NCBI GenBank assembly: GCA_020635905.1
Contig: JACJYV010000003.1
Span: 372,001-436,000, forward strand
DNA: 64,000 nucleotides
Direction: 5' to 3'
Origin: Bacteroidia bacterium
GTDB lineage: Bacteria; Bacteroidota; Bacteroidia; J057; JADKCL01
The notes beneath the pieces are model-generated. The model had not been told where the DNA came from, did no database searches, and saw only the letters and a list, made by a program, of their open reading frames with translations. Below are positions 16,550 to 26,081 of the stretch, one piece after another (positions within the stretch are counted from its first letter, which is position 1; every line of letters begins with the position of its first letter). Both the position numbers and the translations under genes were made by a program.

Positions 16550-19500
16550 TTAATCCCTCAGGACTTCCACTTTCCGCACTTTGTAGTCGTAGGGGGTATG
16601 CACCCGAAGGAAATACACCCCGGCGACAAACTGGTCCAGCGGCAGGGTCAGCTGGGCTTCGCCCTGGCCATCATTTTGCTGCCAGAGCATCTGGCGGCCA
16701 AAGATATCCAGGATTTCCACCCCGGTCCAGTCGTGCGACAGGGTGCCAAAATCGACGGTCAGCCAGGTATTGGCGGGGTTGGGGAAGACTGAAATGTCGT
16801 CGCTTCCGGGGTCGGCAGCCAGGGCGGCCTCCCCTTCCTGACCTCCAGGATTCCACTTCATGCCCGGCACCGTGTCACAGAAATTCACCCAAACCTTGTC
16901 CAGCACCGTTCCTGCGGTGTAAATGGAAACATCCACCATCAGGGTGTCAGCACCATTGGTAGCCACGTTGCGCAGAAGGGTTCCGTTCAGGTAGTAGTAA
17001 ATCGAGTTGTTTATCCGGCGGATTTCCAGTTTATCACCCAGTTGCAGGGACACGCCGGAGATCCATTGGTTGAAGCCGGTGGCTTCTTCCCTGATTTTCA
17101 GGGCCCCTTTGCCGTTGTAGAAGGAATAATCCATGGTGGTTGGGCCGGCATCCACGTCTTCGGCGGATAGCCCTACGTAGTAGTAGTGGCTGAGGCTGGT
17201 CACTTCGTGAACCATTTTACCTGAACTTCCTCCCAGCAGTTTGTTGTCGGAGCGGGCACCTGAGGCGCCCCAGGGGCCATTTGACAACAGGGTGGTGGAA
17301 ACCACTCCTCCGTTGGCAGTCGCGGCCACCAGTCCTTCCCAGTTTACTTTGTTCAGTATCTCAAAGTATGCCGTGTCTGAATAGGTACCATTATCACTGA
17401 CGATCACACTGTAGTTTCCAGCCTGTTTTCCGGTGATGCTGGCGGTGGTTTCAGAGGTACTCCAGGCGTAGGAATAGGGAGGCGTTCCCCCGCTGACGGT
17501 TACAGAAATACCTCCATCCGCATTACCGCAGGACTCCTGGGTTACAGAACCCGTAATATCGAGCAAGGGGGGCGGGAAGTAAGAGGTACAATTGCCCGCA
17601 AACACGTCCTTCAGGGTAAATCCGTTCGTGTAAAGTGCACAATCCACAAACAGGTATTTACCGGGGTCAGTGGAGGTGGTCCGCAGAAGAGCGCCGTTTT
17701 TGCGGTACTCGATATTGGGTCCAAAGCGGTCGATGCGCAGAATATCGCCCGGGGCTACAACTCCATAAGTCTGGAAGTGCCCGGTTTCCTCCCGGATGTA
17801 GAGGGTTCCCTTCGCATTATAGAAGGCATAGTCCATGGTGGTTTGCCAGGCATCGGGATTGGAATCGGACCAACCCACATAGTAATATTTGGTAATATCT
17901 GAAACCACATGGCTCATGAAACCCTGGTTATAGGGTTGCAATACCTGCTCTGAGCGGGCGCCCGAACCTCCCCAGGAGTTGCCGGTGGCAGTCCGGGTCA
18001 GGGCGTCGCCGACCGAAGTGGCTCCCACGTGTTCCACCCAGTTGATGCGATTCCATACATCCAGATATAATTGCTGGCTGTTGCTGTTGGCATCACTCAC
18101 GGTCACAGTGTACAATCCGCCGGGGATATTGTAGATGGCTGAGGTCATGTCACTGGTGCTCCAGTTGTAGGTATAGGGCGGGGTTCCCCCGCTTACATTC
18201 AGCACAATGGATCCGTTGGGGCCGGTCTGGCACACATTATGGGTAATGTTGAATTCCACACTGAGCGGAGGCACGAAGCTGCTGTTGGTGCAGAAATCGA
18301 CCGAGGTCGCAGTCAGATAATTGCCCTGTTTGAAAATGGAGCAATCGACCCGCAGGGCCCGGTTGGGATTGTCGGCCACCGAGCGAAGCACGGTTCCGTT
18401 GCGGAGCCATTCGATTACCCCTCCCACCCTTCTGATCTCCAGAATGTCGCCGATATTGACGGCGGCAAAGTTGTAAAGGGTCCCTCCAAACTGACGCACA
18501 TAGAGGGCATTTCTCCAGATAAAGAAAGAATAATCGATGCTGGTGGGCCCGGCGTCGGGGTTGTTTTCCGAAAGACCAATGTAGTAGGTGAAGTTGACGT
18601 CATGCACAATGTGGCGCATGGTACCGTCGGTATTGGGAGCCAGGGTCTGAGTGGAAACTGCGCCCGAGGTACCCCAGCTGTTGCCGGAAACCGTACGGAA
18701 AAGAGAATCGTTGCTTTGTGAACTGCCTACAAACTGGCTCCATTCCACGCTTTCAAAACCAATGTAGGATTCAAAGGAAGCAATGTTGGTACAGCCCAGT
18801 GAATTGGTTACTTCCAGGGTGACGGTTCCAGGCTGGGTCAGCAGGATGGTGGGAGTATTGTCGCCCGTGCTCCAGTTGTAAGTGGCGTAGCCAGTCGTGG
18901 CCGATACCACCACCGTATCTCCTGCGCAGGCATACATGGGCCCGGGAGGATTGAAGGTGATGGGAGGCGCCTGGGGGCAACCCGCAGTGACCGTTTTGCA
19001 AATGATGTTATTCCCGCAGGGATTGGTTACGGTGAGACAAACGGTGTAACTTCCTGAATTCTGATACGTGTGGACCGGCGAGGGTTGGGTTGAACCAAAT
19101 CCATCCCCAAAGTCCCAGGAATAGGTATTGACATTGAAGGAGTTGTCGGTAAAGGTCACGGTATTGGAAGAATCAGACCAGACAAATCCTGCCAACGGGC
19201 TGGCACAGGGCACCACAATGTCTTTGCAGGTGGTATCCGCACCGCAGAGGTTATACACTTCCATGCACACATGGTAGGTATCGGCCACGGCATAGGGATG
19301 GAAGGGGTTTGATACGGAGGAAGTACCCCCGTCACCAAAGGTCCAGTGGTAGGAAGTGGGCTGCCCGGTGGCCTGGTCGTACAGGATCAGGGTTTGGCCC
19401 AACTGGTTATAACCGTATTTGGCTATGGGTGGATAGCAGGTAATGTGGACCGTGTCGCAGGTGGTATCCTGGCCGCAGGCATTGGATACATAGAGGCAAA

Positions 19501-20851
19501 CCTGGTAATCGCCGGGGAAAAGGTATTCATGGGTGGGATTCTGGGCATAGGAGGTATCTCCGTCGCCAAATTCCCAGTACCAGGTGGTGGGGTTATACTG
19601 GGTGGTATCGCCGAAGGCGATGAGCGCTCCAGCCTGGAAGGGCTGGAATCCGGCCACAGGTGCCGGACAGATATTTATTACCTGACAAGAGGTATCGTTT
19701 CCGCAGCCGTTTTCTGAGATCAGACACACATAATAGTTGCCATTGGTGGCATAAGTATGGGCCGGATTTTTGAGGGTGGAGGTGAATCCATCCCCGAAAT
19801 TCCAGTAATAGGTGTTGGCATTGACCGAGGAATTATTGGTATAAGTGACGGTGCGCCCAGATTTTGTATAGGTATAGGCAGCAGTGGGCAGGGAAGACGA
19901 AATTTCGGGCCAGACAGTATCCCTCACCCCGCAAACTCCGTTACTCACAGTAACCGAGACATAGGGATTGGCGGTGCTGGTCCACAAGACCGTCTGAAAA
20001 TTCGGACCAAATCCGCCGGCCGGAAGAGGAGTTCCTCCAAAAGCAGACCAGGTATAGGTTTTTCCCTGGTAAAATGGCGTGTAGTAAAGCCCGCTGGTAT
20101 CATTCAGACAACCCTGCCAGGGTCCGGAGAGGATGGGATCAGGATACAGGTTGGCCGAAACCGTGTCGCGGTCTGTACAACCTGCCAGGTTGTTTTCGAC
20201 GGTCAGTTCGAGGAATCCAATACCTCCTGCGCCCCATTTTACCCAGACCGAGTCATGCAATACGCAGGCTGAGCCGCCCGAGGCGGTGGCCACGATGGTG
20301 CCCCCGGTGACCAACCAGGTGGCGGTAGCCGCATTTGAACCGCATTGTGGCACGGAAGTGTGGTACAGGTGAGGCTGGCTGGTATCGCAAATCGTGAGGA
20401 TTTGCGGACCGGCAATATTGGCCACGGCATTATACACTGAATCTCCCAAAAACTGGGTATCAAAGCAAAGTTGGGGCGTATTTACGCTCAGGGAAACAAA
20501 GTTTCCGCCCAGTTGCGCCGTCCAGAGAACCGTGATGTAGGGGGTTCCCTGTCCGGAGAGGATGGTTCCGTTGCCTGAGGTGGACCAGGTATAGGTCCAG
20601 GTGTTATTCACCGAATCTGCAGAGAAGGACTGGGTTTGCCCCAGACAGGCATATTCATCTCCGAAGTTGGGTGAGAAGAGGGCGGTACAGGCCTGCGCAG
20701 AGACTTTCCCGTTCAGAAATATCAGGGCGATCAGTGAGGGAATCACAATTTTCAAAAAACCAATGCGAAGCGGGGTTTTTGAGGGGGTTTTTGATTCGAA
20801 GTTTGATCCTTTACCTGATAAAGAGCGGTTGAAGCGTAAACATTCTCCCAT
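16550..20851 (-). CDS. T9SS-secreted surface protein with PKD repeats, SprB repeats and three ~150-aa repeated modules (1433 aa)
   Basis: A signal-like segment (about residues 30-53, LRIGFLKIVIPSLIALIFL) is followed by Ig-like sequence, four PKD repeats with WxFGDG cores at about 350, 425, 502 and 580, an Ig-like segment (about 625-690), then three copies of a ~150-aa module at about 700-857, 937-1087 and 1169-1327. The modules are separated by SprB-type repeats (GGTPPYTYNWST, GGTPPYSYAWST). Each module has W..G.SGA.S, a YYVGLS-like strand, DYSFYN..G.L.IRE and a C-terminal DFC. The last ~70 residues (SVFPNPANTWLTVDF to the end) are a type-A T9SS sorting domain. The related protein at 33601-37644 has the same module three times. 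It is probably a surface adhesin, but the ligand is unknown. Confidence 0.88.
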   Translation of the reverse strand: MGECLRFNRSLSGKGSNFESKTPSKTPLRIGFLKIVIPSLIALIFLNGKVSAQACTALFSPNFGDEYACLGQTQSFSADSVNNTWTYTWSTSGNGTILSGQGTPYITVLWTAQLGGNFVSLSVNTPQLCFDTQFLGDSVYNAVANIAGPQILTICDTSQPHLYHTSVPQCGSNAATATWLVTGGTIVATASGGSACVLHDSVWVKWGAGGIGFLELTVENNLAGCTDRDTVSANLYPDPILSGPWQGCLNDTSGLYYTPFYQGKTYTWSAFGGTPLPAGGFGPNFQTVLWTSTANPYVSVTVSNGVCGVRDTVWPEISSSLPTAAYTYTKSGRTVTYTNNSSVNANTYYWNFGDGFTSTLKNPAHTYATNGNYYVCLISENGCGNDTSCQVINICPAPVAGFQPFQAGALIAFGDTTQYNPTTWYWEFGDGDTSYAQNPTHEYLFPGDYQVCLYVSNACGQDTTCDTVHITCYPPIAKYGYNQLGQTLILYDQATGQPTSYHWTFGDGGTSSVSNPFHPYAVADTYHVCMEVYNLCGADTTCKDIVVPCASPLAGFVWSDSSNTVTFTDNSFNVNTYSWDFGDGFGSTQPSPVHTYQNSGSYTVCLTVTNPCGNNIICKTVTAGCPQAPPITFNPPGPMYACAGDTVVVSATTGYATYNWSTGDNTPTILLTQPGTVTLEVTNSLGCTNIASFESYIGFESVEWSQFVGSSQSNDSLFRTVSGNSWGTSGAVSTQTLAPNTDGTMRHIVHDVNFTYYIGLSENNPDAGPTSIDYSFFIWRNALYVRQFGGTLYNFAAVNIGDILEIRRVGGVIEWLRNGTVLRSVADNPNRALRVDCSIFKQGNYLTATSVDFCTNSSFVPPLSVEFNITHNVCQTGPNGSIVLNVSGGTPPYTYNWSTSDMTSAIYNIPGGLYTVTVSDANSNSQQLYLDVWNRINWVEHVGATSVGDALTRTATGNSWGGSGARSEQVLQPYNQGFMSHVVSDITKYYYVGWSDSNPDAWQTTMDYAFYNAKGTLYIREETGHFQTYGVVAPGDILRIDRFGPNIEYRKNGALLRTTSTDPGKYLFVDCALYTNGFTLKDVFAGNCTSYFPPPLLDITGSVTQESCGNADGGISVTVSGGTPPYSYAWSTSETTASITGKQAGNYSVIVSDNGTYSDTAYFEILNKVNWEGLVAATANGGVVSTTLLSNGPWGASGARSDNKLLGGSSGKMVHEVTSLSHYYYVGLSAEDVDAGPTTMDYSFYNGKGALKIREEATGFNQWISGVSLQLGDKLEIRRINNSIYYYLNGTLLRNVATNGADTLMVDVSIYTAGTVLDKVWVNFCDTVPGMKWNPGGQEGEAALAADPGSDDISVFPNPANTWLTVDFGTLSHDWTGVEILDIFGRQMLWQQNDGQGEAQLTLPLDQFVAGVYFLRVHTPYDYKVRKVEVLRD

Positions 20852-21032
20852 TTTTATGCATCCATTTTGTAAAACAATCCAATTTCCTAAAGGCTTTCCC
20901 TGAAATTAATGAAAATTTCGAAAGGTAAAAAGTATAGGCTTTCCACAATCCCCCAATCCCCTTCACAATTGGGCCCTGATCAAAATAAAGCAGGATTTTA
21001 AGGCGCATAAAAAATAACAGGATGGGAAAATT

Positions 21033-21431
21033 TCAGAAAAACAACTTCCGGACCAGGTAAAGAATAAACCATAATCCGGCCCCCAAACCACTGAACATCA
21101 GGGTATCAAAGATGCGGGGACTTCCTTTTGGTATCTTTTGATCGGCGAGCCCGGCACCCAGGTCGGCCAGCCCTACAATGGGGAAAAGGAAAAATACGAT
21201 TTTTGCAAAATTCCCTACTTTTTGGGCATTGGCCAGGGTAATTTCCTCGCTGGCTTCGAGCTGGATGATGCTCACGTCCTCTGCCAATTCCAGAGGAATG
21301 CCCCGCCGGTCAAATTCTTCCCGGGCAATTTCATACACTTCAGGCCGGTAATCGGCCTGATTGCAGATCACCTCCGCCAGTTTGTGATCGGGAAGGCTGG
21401 CAAAGTAGGCCGGAAAATCGTTGAGTTCCAT
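21033..21431 (-). CDS. Small hypothetical membrane protein (132 aa)
   Basis: The N-terminal half is soluble and acidic (MELNDFPAYFASLPDHKLAEVICNQ..., with EVYEIAREEFDRRGI). The C-terminal half has two hydrophobic segments (about residues 75-95 and 112-130), so the protein is probably anchored with the N-terminal domain in the cytoplasm. I do not recognise a named family. It stands alone, divergently placed from the secreted-protein gene starting at 21687. The ATG at 21431 is clear. Confidence 0.7.
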   Translation of the reverse strand: MELNDFPAYFASLPDHKLAEVICNQADYRPEVYEIAREEFDRRGIPLELAEDVSIIQLEASEEITLANAQKVGNFAKIVFFLFPIVGLADLGAGLADQKIPKGSPRIFDTLMFSGLGAGLWFILYLVRKLFF

Positions 21432-21686
21432 ACAACCTGGTCAATTGAGGTTCAATATCCGGCTTTTGTCGGGGATTTTCCAAATGCAATTCCGGAAGCA
21501 GGGATTCATTCTGCCCGGCCCAAATCAGGCGGCAATCGGATATTAATCTTCAAAAGGAGAATTTTCCACCAGAATCAACCCCTGGATTACCTGTCCTATC
21601 CTCAGATAAATCTTTGTAAATGAGGCAATAATTGTTAAATTGCTGTGGATCTGTTTGGGAATAAACCTTTAACCTACGTGCTTTTC

Positions 21687-24116
21687 ATGACTGCTCCTTC
21701 CAAGTCCCTTTTCACGCTGCTCTTCCTTTGTATCGCTTTCTTTTACTGGTCCCCTGCACAATGTGTGATCACCCTGCAACCCGGCCCTTCACAAGGCAAG
21801 GATGCCTCTCCCTTTTTCCTGGGCTGCAACACCAGTTATGCCATTCAAACGGGCAATTGCGAGACCACTCCTACCGGCAACCGGGATTTCATTTGTGCCA
21901 TGGGCTGGACTTTTTCCAGTAATTATGGTTATTACCGCTCCTTTCTCGAATTTGATCTGGATTCTCTGGCTCAGGCGGGTTGCACCGTAACCCAGGCCAC
22001 CCTGACCCTGTATCACAGTCCCTATACCACCCAATACCACTGTGGCTCCAATACCCCCCAGCATCCCTGCCATGGAAATGAACTGGAGATTCGCAGGGTG
22101 CTGGCACCCTGGAATGAGCAAACCATCACTGCAGTCAATGCGCCGGGGGTGACCACCGGAACTGCTCCCCAGGATTATGTGCAGGATCCCAATCAGGATG
22201 GTCCCTATGCAGACCACTCCTTTGACCTGACCCAGATGGTGAACTACTGGCTGACCAATCCCAATGATAATTATGGAATGCGCTTCAACCTGGTGGATGA
22301 AACAAATTATTCGGGCCGGATCTGGTCCAGCAGCGATGCTGCCAATCCTGCGTTGCGGCCCAGACTGACCCTGGTACTGAACTGTCCCAATTCCTGCAAC
22401 TCCCTCCTTTCGGGCAATATCTACGACGACAGCAACAGCAATTGTGTGCAAAATACCAATGAAAATCCCCTGGAAAACTGGCTGGTACGCATTGATCCCG
22501 GTCCTACTTACGCCACCACCAATGCCGCAGGTTACTGGCAGGCCTGGGTGAATGCAGGTACCTATACGGTCAGCCAGTACATCCCCAACACCTGGCTCTG
22601 GGATTCGATTTGTCCCCTCAATCCCTACTCGCATACCGCTACCATTGCCAACCAGGATACGGTTCCCAACCTTGATTTTGCCGTCCATGCCGATAATTAT
22701 TGTCCTCAACTGACGGTGGATGTGGGGGGAAATTCTCTGCGCCGCTGCCATTCTGAACCCTATTATGTGCAATACTGCAATAACGGTAACTTGCCCGCCA
22801 CGGGTGTGTATATTGATGTGACCCTTGATTCAGATTTGACTTATCTGAGCTCAGAAATCCCCTTTTCGGGGGTCAATGGAAATACCTACACCTTCTGGAT
22901 TGACACCCTGCAGCCTGGCCAATGCGGCAATTTCTGGATTTTGGTACAGGTATCCTGCTCACCTCCTGTGGGAGAAGTTTTGTGCGTGACCGCAGAGATA
23001 TTCCCCATTGATACCTGCACAGGACCCATAGATCCGGGTTATGACCAATCTGTGATCTCGGTTGGTGCCTGGTGTGATGGAGATTCCCTGGCCTGCTTTA
23101 CCATTTATAATTACGGCCCTCCCGGCACCGGCGACATGACCAGCGCCAACCAGTTCCGGATTTACGAAGGCACCAATCTGGTCTATACGGGCACTTTCCA
23201 GTTGTGCGGCGGGTGCGATACCACCATTTGCTGGCCTGCCAGCCTTTATGTCATTTCCATGGGGGCCGATCAATCGCCGGGGTACCCGGGGCCGGGTACG
23301 ACAGCGGTGGCATTTCTGGAAGATTGTGGCACAGGGCAGAATCCCCAGGCACGTCTCTATTTTGGCCAGGGCGACGAAGCTCCTTTCATGGAAACAGATT
23401 GTCAGGAAATCATTGCATCCTGCGATCCCAATGACAAAACCGTGGCTCCCCTGGGGCTTTCCACTCAGCACTATATCAATGATAACGAGCAACTTGAATA
23501 CAAAATCAGGTTCCAGAACACGGGCAATGATACGGCCTTTCTGGTAATTGTCCGCGACACGCTGAGCCCATTTCTGGATATCACCAGCATCCTGCCGGGT
23601 GTTTCCAGCCACCCCTACTCCTGGCGCATTTATGGAAACCGCATTCTGGAATGGACTTTTGATCCAATTGAACTGCCTGACAGCAATGTGAATGAACCTG
23701 CCAGCCATGGGTTTTTGAAGTTCAAGGCCAAACAAATGCCCGGAAATGTGCCCGGCACGGTGATTGAAAACCGGGTGGGCATCTATTTTGACATTAATGC
23801 CCCGGTCATCACCAATACCGTATTCAATACCGTTCTGGACGAAAATGGCCTTTCCGTAGGACCAGTTTACGGTGACCTGGGTGAAATCAAAGTCTATCCC
23901 AATCCAGTGCAGGACCAGCTTCAGATTGAGCTTTCGGTCGAATTATCCGGCAAAATGCTGACTCTGACCAACCTCGCGGGAAAAATCATGCTGCAACGGT
24001 CAGATTTCGAGCAGGGCAAGGCTTCCCTTTCGCTGGCCGGACTGGCCCAGGGCATTTACCTGCTGAAAGTGGACACCCAGACAGGCAGCAGGGTCTTCAA
24101 GGTAATTAAAATGTAA
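21687..24116 (+). CDS. T9SS-secreted protein: DNRLRE-type domain, Cna-B/SdrD-like and DUF7619-like domains (809 aa)
   Basis: Residues 1-26 form a signal peptide (MTAPSKSLFTLLFLCIAFFYW). About 30-235 resembles the DNRLRE carbohydrate-binding-like domain (FLEFDLDSL, TLTLYHS, WNEQTITAVNAPG, FDLTQMVNYWL, IWSSSDAANPALRPRLTLV). A SdrD/Cna-B-like segment (YDDSNSNCVQNTNE, about 245-330) and DUF11-like segments follow. Next comes a block starting CDPNDKTVAPLG (about 585-725, DUF7619-like, NTGNDTAFLVIVRDTLS), and finally a type-A sorting domain (VYPNPVQDQLQIEL onward). An upstream GTG at 21645 is in frame, but the ATG at 21687 gives the proper signal peptide. It is a cell-surface or secreted protein of unknown ligand. 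Confidence 0.87.
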   Translation: MTAPSKSLFTLLFLCIAFFYWSPAQCVITLQPGPSQGKDASPFFLGCNTSYAIQTGNCETTPTGNRDFICAMGWTFSSNYGYYRSFLEFDLDSLAQAGCTVTQATLTLYHSPYTTQYHCGSNTPQHPCHGNELEIRRVLAPWNEQTITAVNAPGVTTGTAPQDYVQDPNQDGPYADHSFDLTQMVNYWLTNPNDNYGMRFNLVDETNYSGRIWSSSDAANPALRPRLTLVLNCPNSCNSLLSGNIYDDSNSNCVQNTNENPLENWLVRIDPGPTYATTNAAGYWQAWVNAGTYTVSQYIPNTWLWDSICPLNPYSHTATIANQDTVPNLDFAVHADNYCPQLTVDVGGNSLRRCHSEPYYVQYCNNGNLPATGVYIDVTLDSDLTYLSSEIPFSGVNGNTYTFWIDTLQPGQCGNFWILVQVSCSPPVGEVLCVTAEIFPIDTCTGPIDPGYDQSVISVGAWCDGDSLACFTIYNYGPPGTGDMTSANQFRIYEGTNLVYTGTFQLCGGCDTTICWPASLYVISMGADQSPGYPGPGTTAVAFLEDCGTGQNPQARLYFGQGDEAPFMETDCQEIIASCDPNDKTVAPLGLSTQHYINDNEQLEYKIRFQNTGNDTAFLVIVRDTLSPFLDITSILPGVSSHPYSWRIYGNRILEWTFDPIELPDSNVNEPASHGFLKFKAKQMPGNVPGTVIENRVGIYFDINAPVITNTVFNTVLDENGLSVGPVYGDLGEIKVYPNPVQDQLQIELSVELSGKMLTLTNLAGKIMLQRSDFEQGKASLSLAGLAQGIYLLKVDTQTGSRVFKVIKM

Positions 24117-24133
24117 ACCCAGCGTTGAGGGGT

Positions 24134-24754
24134 ATGATGCTCAGCATTTTGATTGCGTTCTGCCTGAATTTTGCCGGGATTTCCCCCCAAAATAATCCTC
24201 CCCCGATTCCGGACAATCCGGGATCGGGGGCTTATTTTTCCGAAAATGGAGATTATAAGCTGATTGATTGTCATGTTTACCCTGCTTACCCTGCCACCTA
24301 CCTTTATTTCCGGGATTCTTTATTGGTGAGGTATTACCCCAAAGATGGACAATTGAACCCCTTTATGCCGGGTAGTTTCCATTGGGGGAAAGAATTTGAG
24401 GGTCCCACCACCTATGCAGAGTTAATTGAAAAATATCATCTGACCCAAAAGCCGCCGCGGGCCAACTTCGAGGATTTTACTTTTGCCATTGAACTGGTTT
24501 CTCAGGAGGAGGGCCTTGTTTACGGTTGCAGCCGGGATCAGGAAGGCCATTGGTGTACGATTTACTGGTTTGAAAACCGGATTTACCTGAAAGACAGGCT
24601 TATCCACCAAAGAAAATACAGGAGCGAATGTACCTTCCAACCCGAAATTCTGCGCAATGACCTGATGCGCTACACCGCAATCTGGCAGGATACAATCAAC
24701 CTGACTTACTTTGTATATGTTTATGGGGAATTAAATAAAACGGTTGGGTATTGA
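24134..24754 (+). CDS. Hypothetical secreted protein (206 aa)
   Basis: It starts MMLSILIAFCLNFAGISPQ, a short signal peptide. The mature part has many aromatic and charged residues and no family I recognise. It ends without a sorting domain. It begins 17 bp after the preceding T9SS protein gene on the same strand, so cotranscription is likely. An in-frame TTG at 24125 is a less likely start. Confidence 0.65.
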   Translation: MMLSILIAFCLNFAGISPQNNPPPIPDNPGSGAYFSENGDYKLIDCHVYPAYPATYLYFRDSLLVRYYPKDGQLNPFMPGSFHWGKEFEGPTTYAELIEKYHLTQKPPRANFEDFTFAIELVSQEEGLVYGCSRDQEGHWCTIYWFENRIYLKDRLIHQRKYRSECTFQPEILRNDLMRYTAIWQDTINLTYFVYVYGELNKTVGY

Positions 24755-24834
24755 GGGTATGTCCAGAGGATTAAACACCCGTCCGGGGGCAATATTTGGA
24801 AATCCGGCAGATTGAATGCATTTTAGAGCCTGCA

Positions 24835-25866
24835 ATGAAAAAACTGCACCCTTTCAGCCTCCTTTTTTTGTGGATGTTAATCCCTGCCCTGATTTTTTCG
24901 CAGGAAACCACCAATGAAAAGATATTGTGGACGGCAGACTGGAGTCCCAACGGGAAATGGATTGCCGTAGGAGGCAATCACAACGTTTTGCGCATCTATT
25001 CAGGTGAAACTTTTGCCCTGCTCAACGAATTCAACGTTCCCAACACCATCAGCCAGCTCAAATGGCACCCCAAAGAGCCCCTGTTGGCCATTGCTACCCA
25101 GATCAGCCCCCAAAAGTCGGCCATTCTCGACTATAACACGGGTAAATTCACCTTTCTGGAAGGAATTTCCGAGGCCGGAGGCCGTGGCCTGGACTGGAAC
25201 CGTAACGGGGAAAAGCTGGCCATTGGCGACAACGATGGCAATATCATCATTTTTGGCAAGGACGGTCACCTGATCAAAAAGGTCCGTACTTCGCAGCGGG
25301 CCATTACCGACCTCGACTGGCACCCTGACGGGGATACTTTGGTCACGGTGGGAGCCCACATTGAGGTTTACGATCTGAGAAACAACTCTTTGAAGGAATT
25401 TGTGCAAACCCGTCCCGTGGAAGTGCTTTTATTATGTGTGGAGTGGCATCCCTCGGGTAAATTTCTGGTTACGGGTGATTACGGTGATTCTGAAGCAGAA
25501 TATCCGCCCCTGATTCAGTTTTGGGACGTTGGCGGACAACTGATGCGCACCCGCGAAGGCAGCCGCAAAGAGTACCGCGACCTGACCTGGACCTCGGATG
25601 GCAATCGGCTGGTGACAGCCAGCGACGGCATCAGAATCTGGTCCAAAAATGGAAAAATGGTGCGCGAAATTCCCGGCGAGGTGCCTTTGTGGGGCATTGA
25701 CTGGAATCCCAACGAACAGCGCATTGTCACCACTTCCGAACTCGGGGAGATCGCGATCTGGGAAGCTGATCTGCACAAGATCAGGGTGCTGGAATATGAG
25801 CTTCCCGAAGCTCCTTCTGATGGGCCCGCCGAAGGCGGACGCCCTGAACATTTCCCGGAAAAGTAA
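24835..25866 (+). CDS. Exported WD40-repeat beta-propeller protein (343 aa)
   Basis: It starts MKKLHPFSLLFLWMLIPALIFSQ, a signal peptide. The mature protein is a run of WD40-type repeats: WTADWSPNGKWIAVGGNHNVLRIY, LKWHPKEPLLAIAT, LDWNRNGEKLAIGDNDGNIIIF, LDWHPDGDTLVTVG, VEWHPSGKFLVTGDYGD, LTWTSDGNRLVTASDGIRIW and IDWNPNEQRIVTTSELGEIAIWEA. That makes seven blades, enough for a closed propeller. It probably acts as an interaction scaffold in the periplasm; no enzymatic motif is visible. An in-frame TTG at 24796 lies upstream, but the ATG at 24835 gives the proper signal peptide. Confidence 0.85.
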   Translation: MKKLHPFSLLFLWMLIPALIFSQETTNEKILWTADWSPNGKWIAVGGNHNVLRIYSGETFALLNEFNVPNTISQLKWHPKEPLLAIATQISPQKSAILDYNTGKFTFLEGISEAGGRGLDWNRNGEKLAIGDNDGNIIIFGKDGHLIKKVRTSQRAITDLDWHPDGDTLVTVGAHIEVYDLRNNSLKEFVQTRPVEVLLLCVEWHPSGKFLVTGDYGDSEAEYPPLIQFWDVGGQLMRTREGSRKEYRDLTWTSDGNRLVTASDGIRIWSKNGKMVREIPGEVPLWGIDWNPNEQRIVTTSELGEIAIWEADLHKIRVLEYELPEAPSDGPAEGGRPEHFPEK

Positions 25867-26081
25867 AAAATCCCCTTCTATTTTCCTCAGGCCAAAACAC
25901 GGATTTCTTCCTGAAATTTCCCAATTCCACCAATTCCAGAAACTTTCCGCCAAAAACCAAAATGCAGAATCCAGACAGGTTTCCCCGCCCGAATTCTGCC
26001 TCTTACTTGCATTTCAACCTAACCATCCTAAGGAGAAATTACCTCTCCCCTTTTTGGCTGGTTGCATGCCTGGTTTTTACA

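Noticed and set aside
21789..22772. Minus-strand open frame of 327 aa
   Set aside because: It is the antisense of the T9SS protein gene 21687-24116, which has a signal peptide, recognisable domains and a sorting domain in its own frame.
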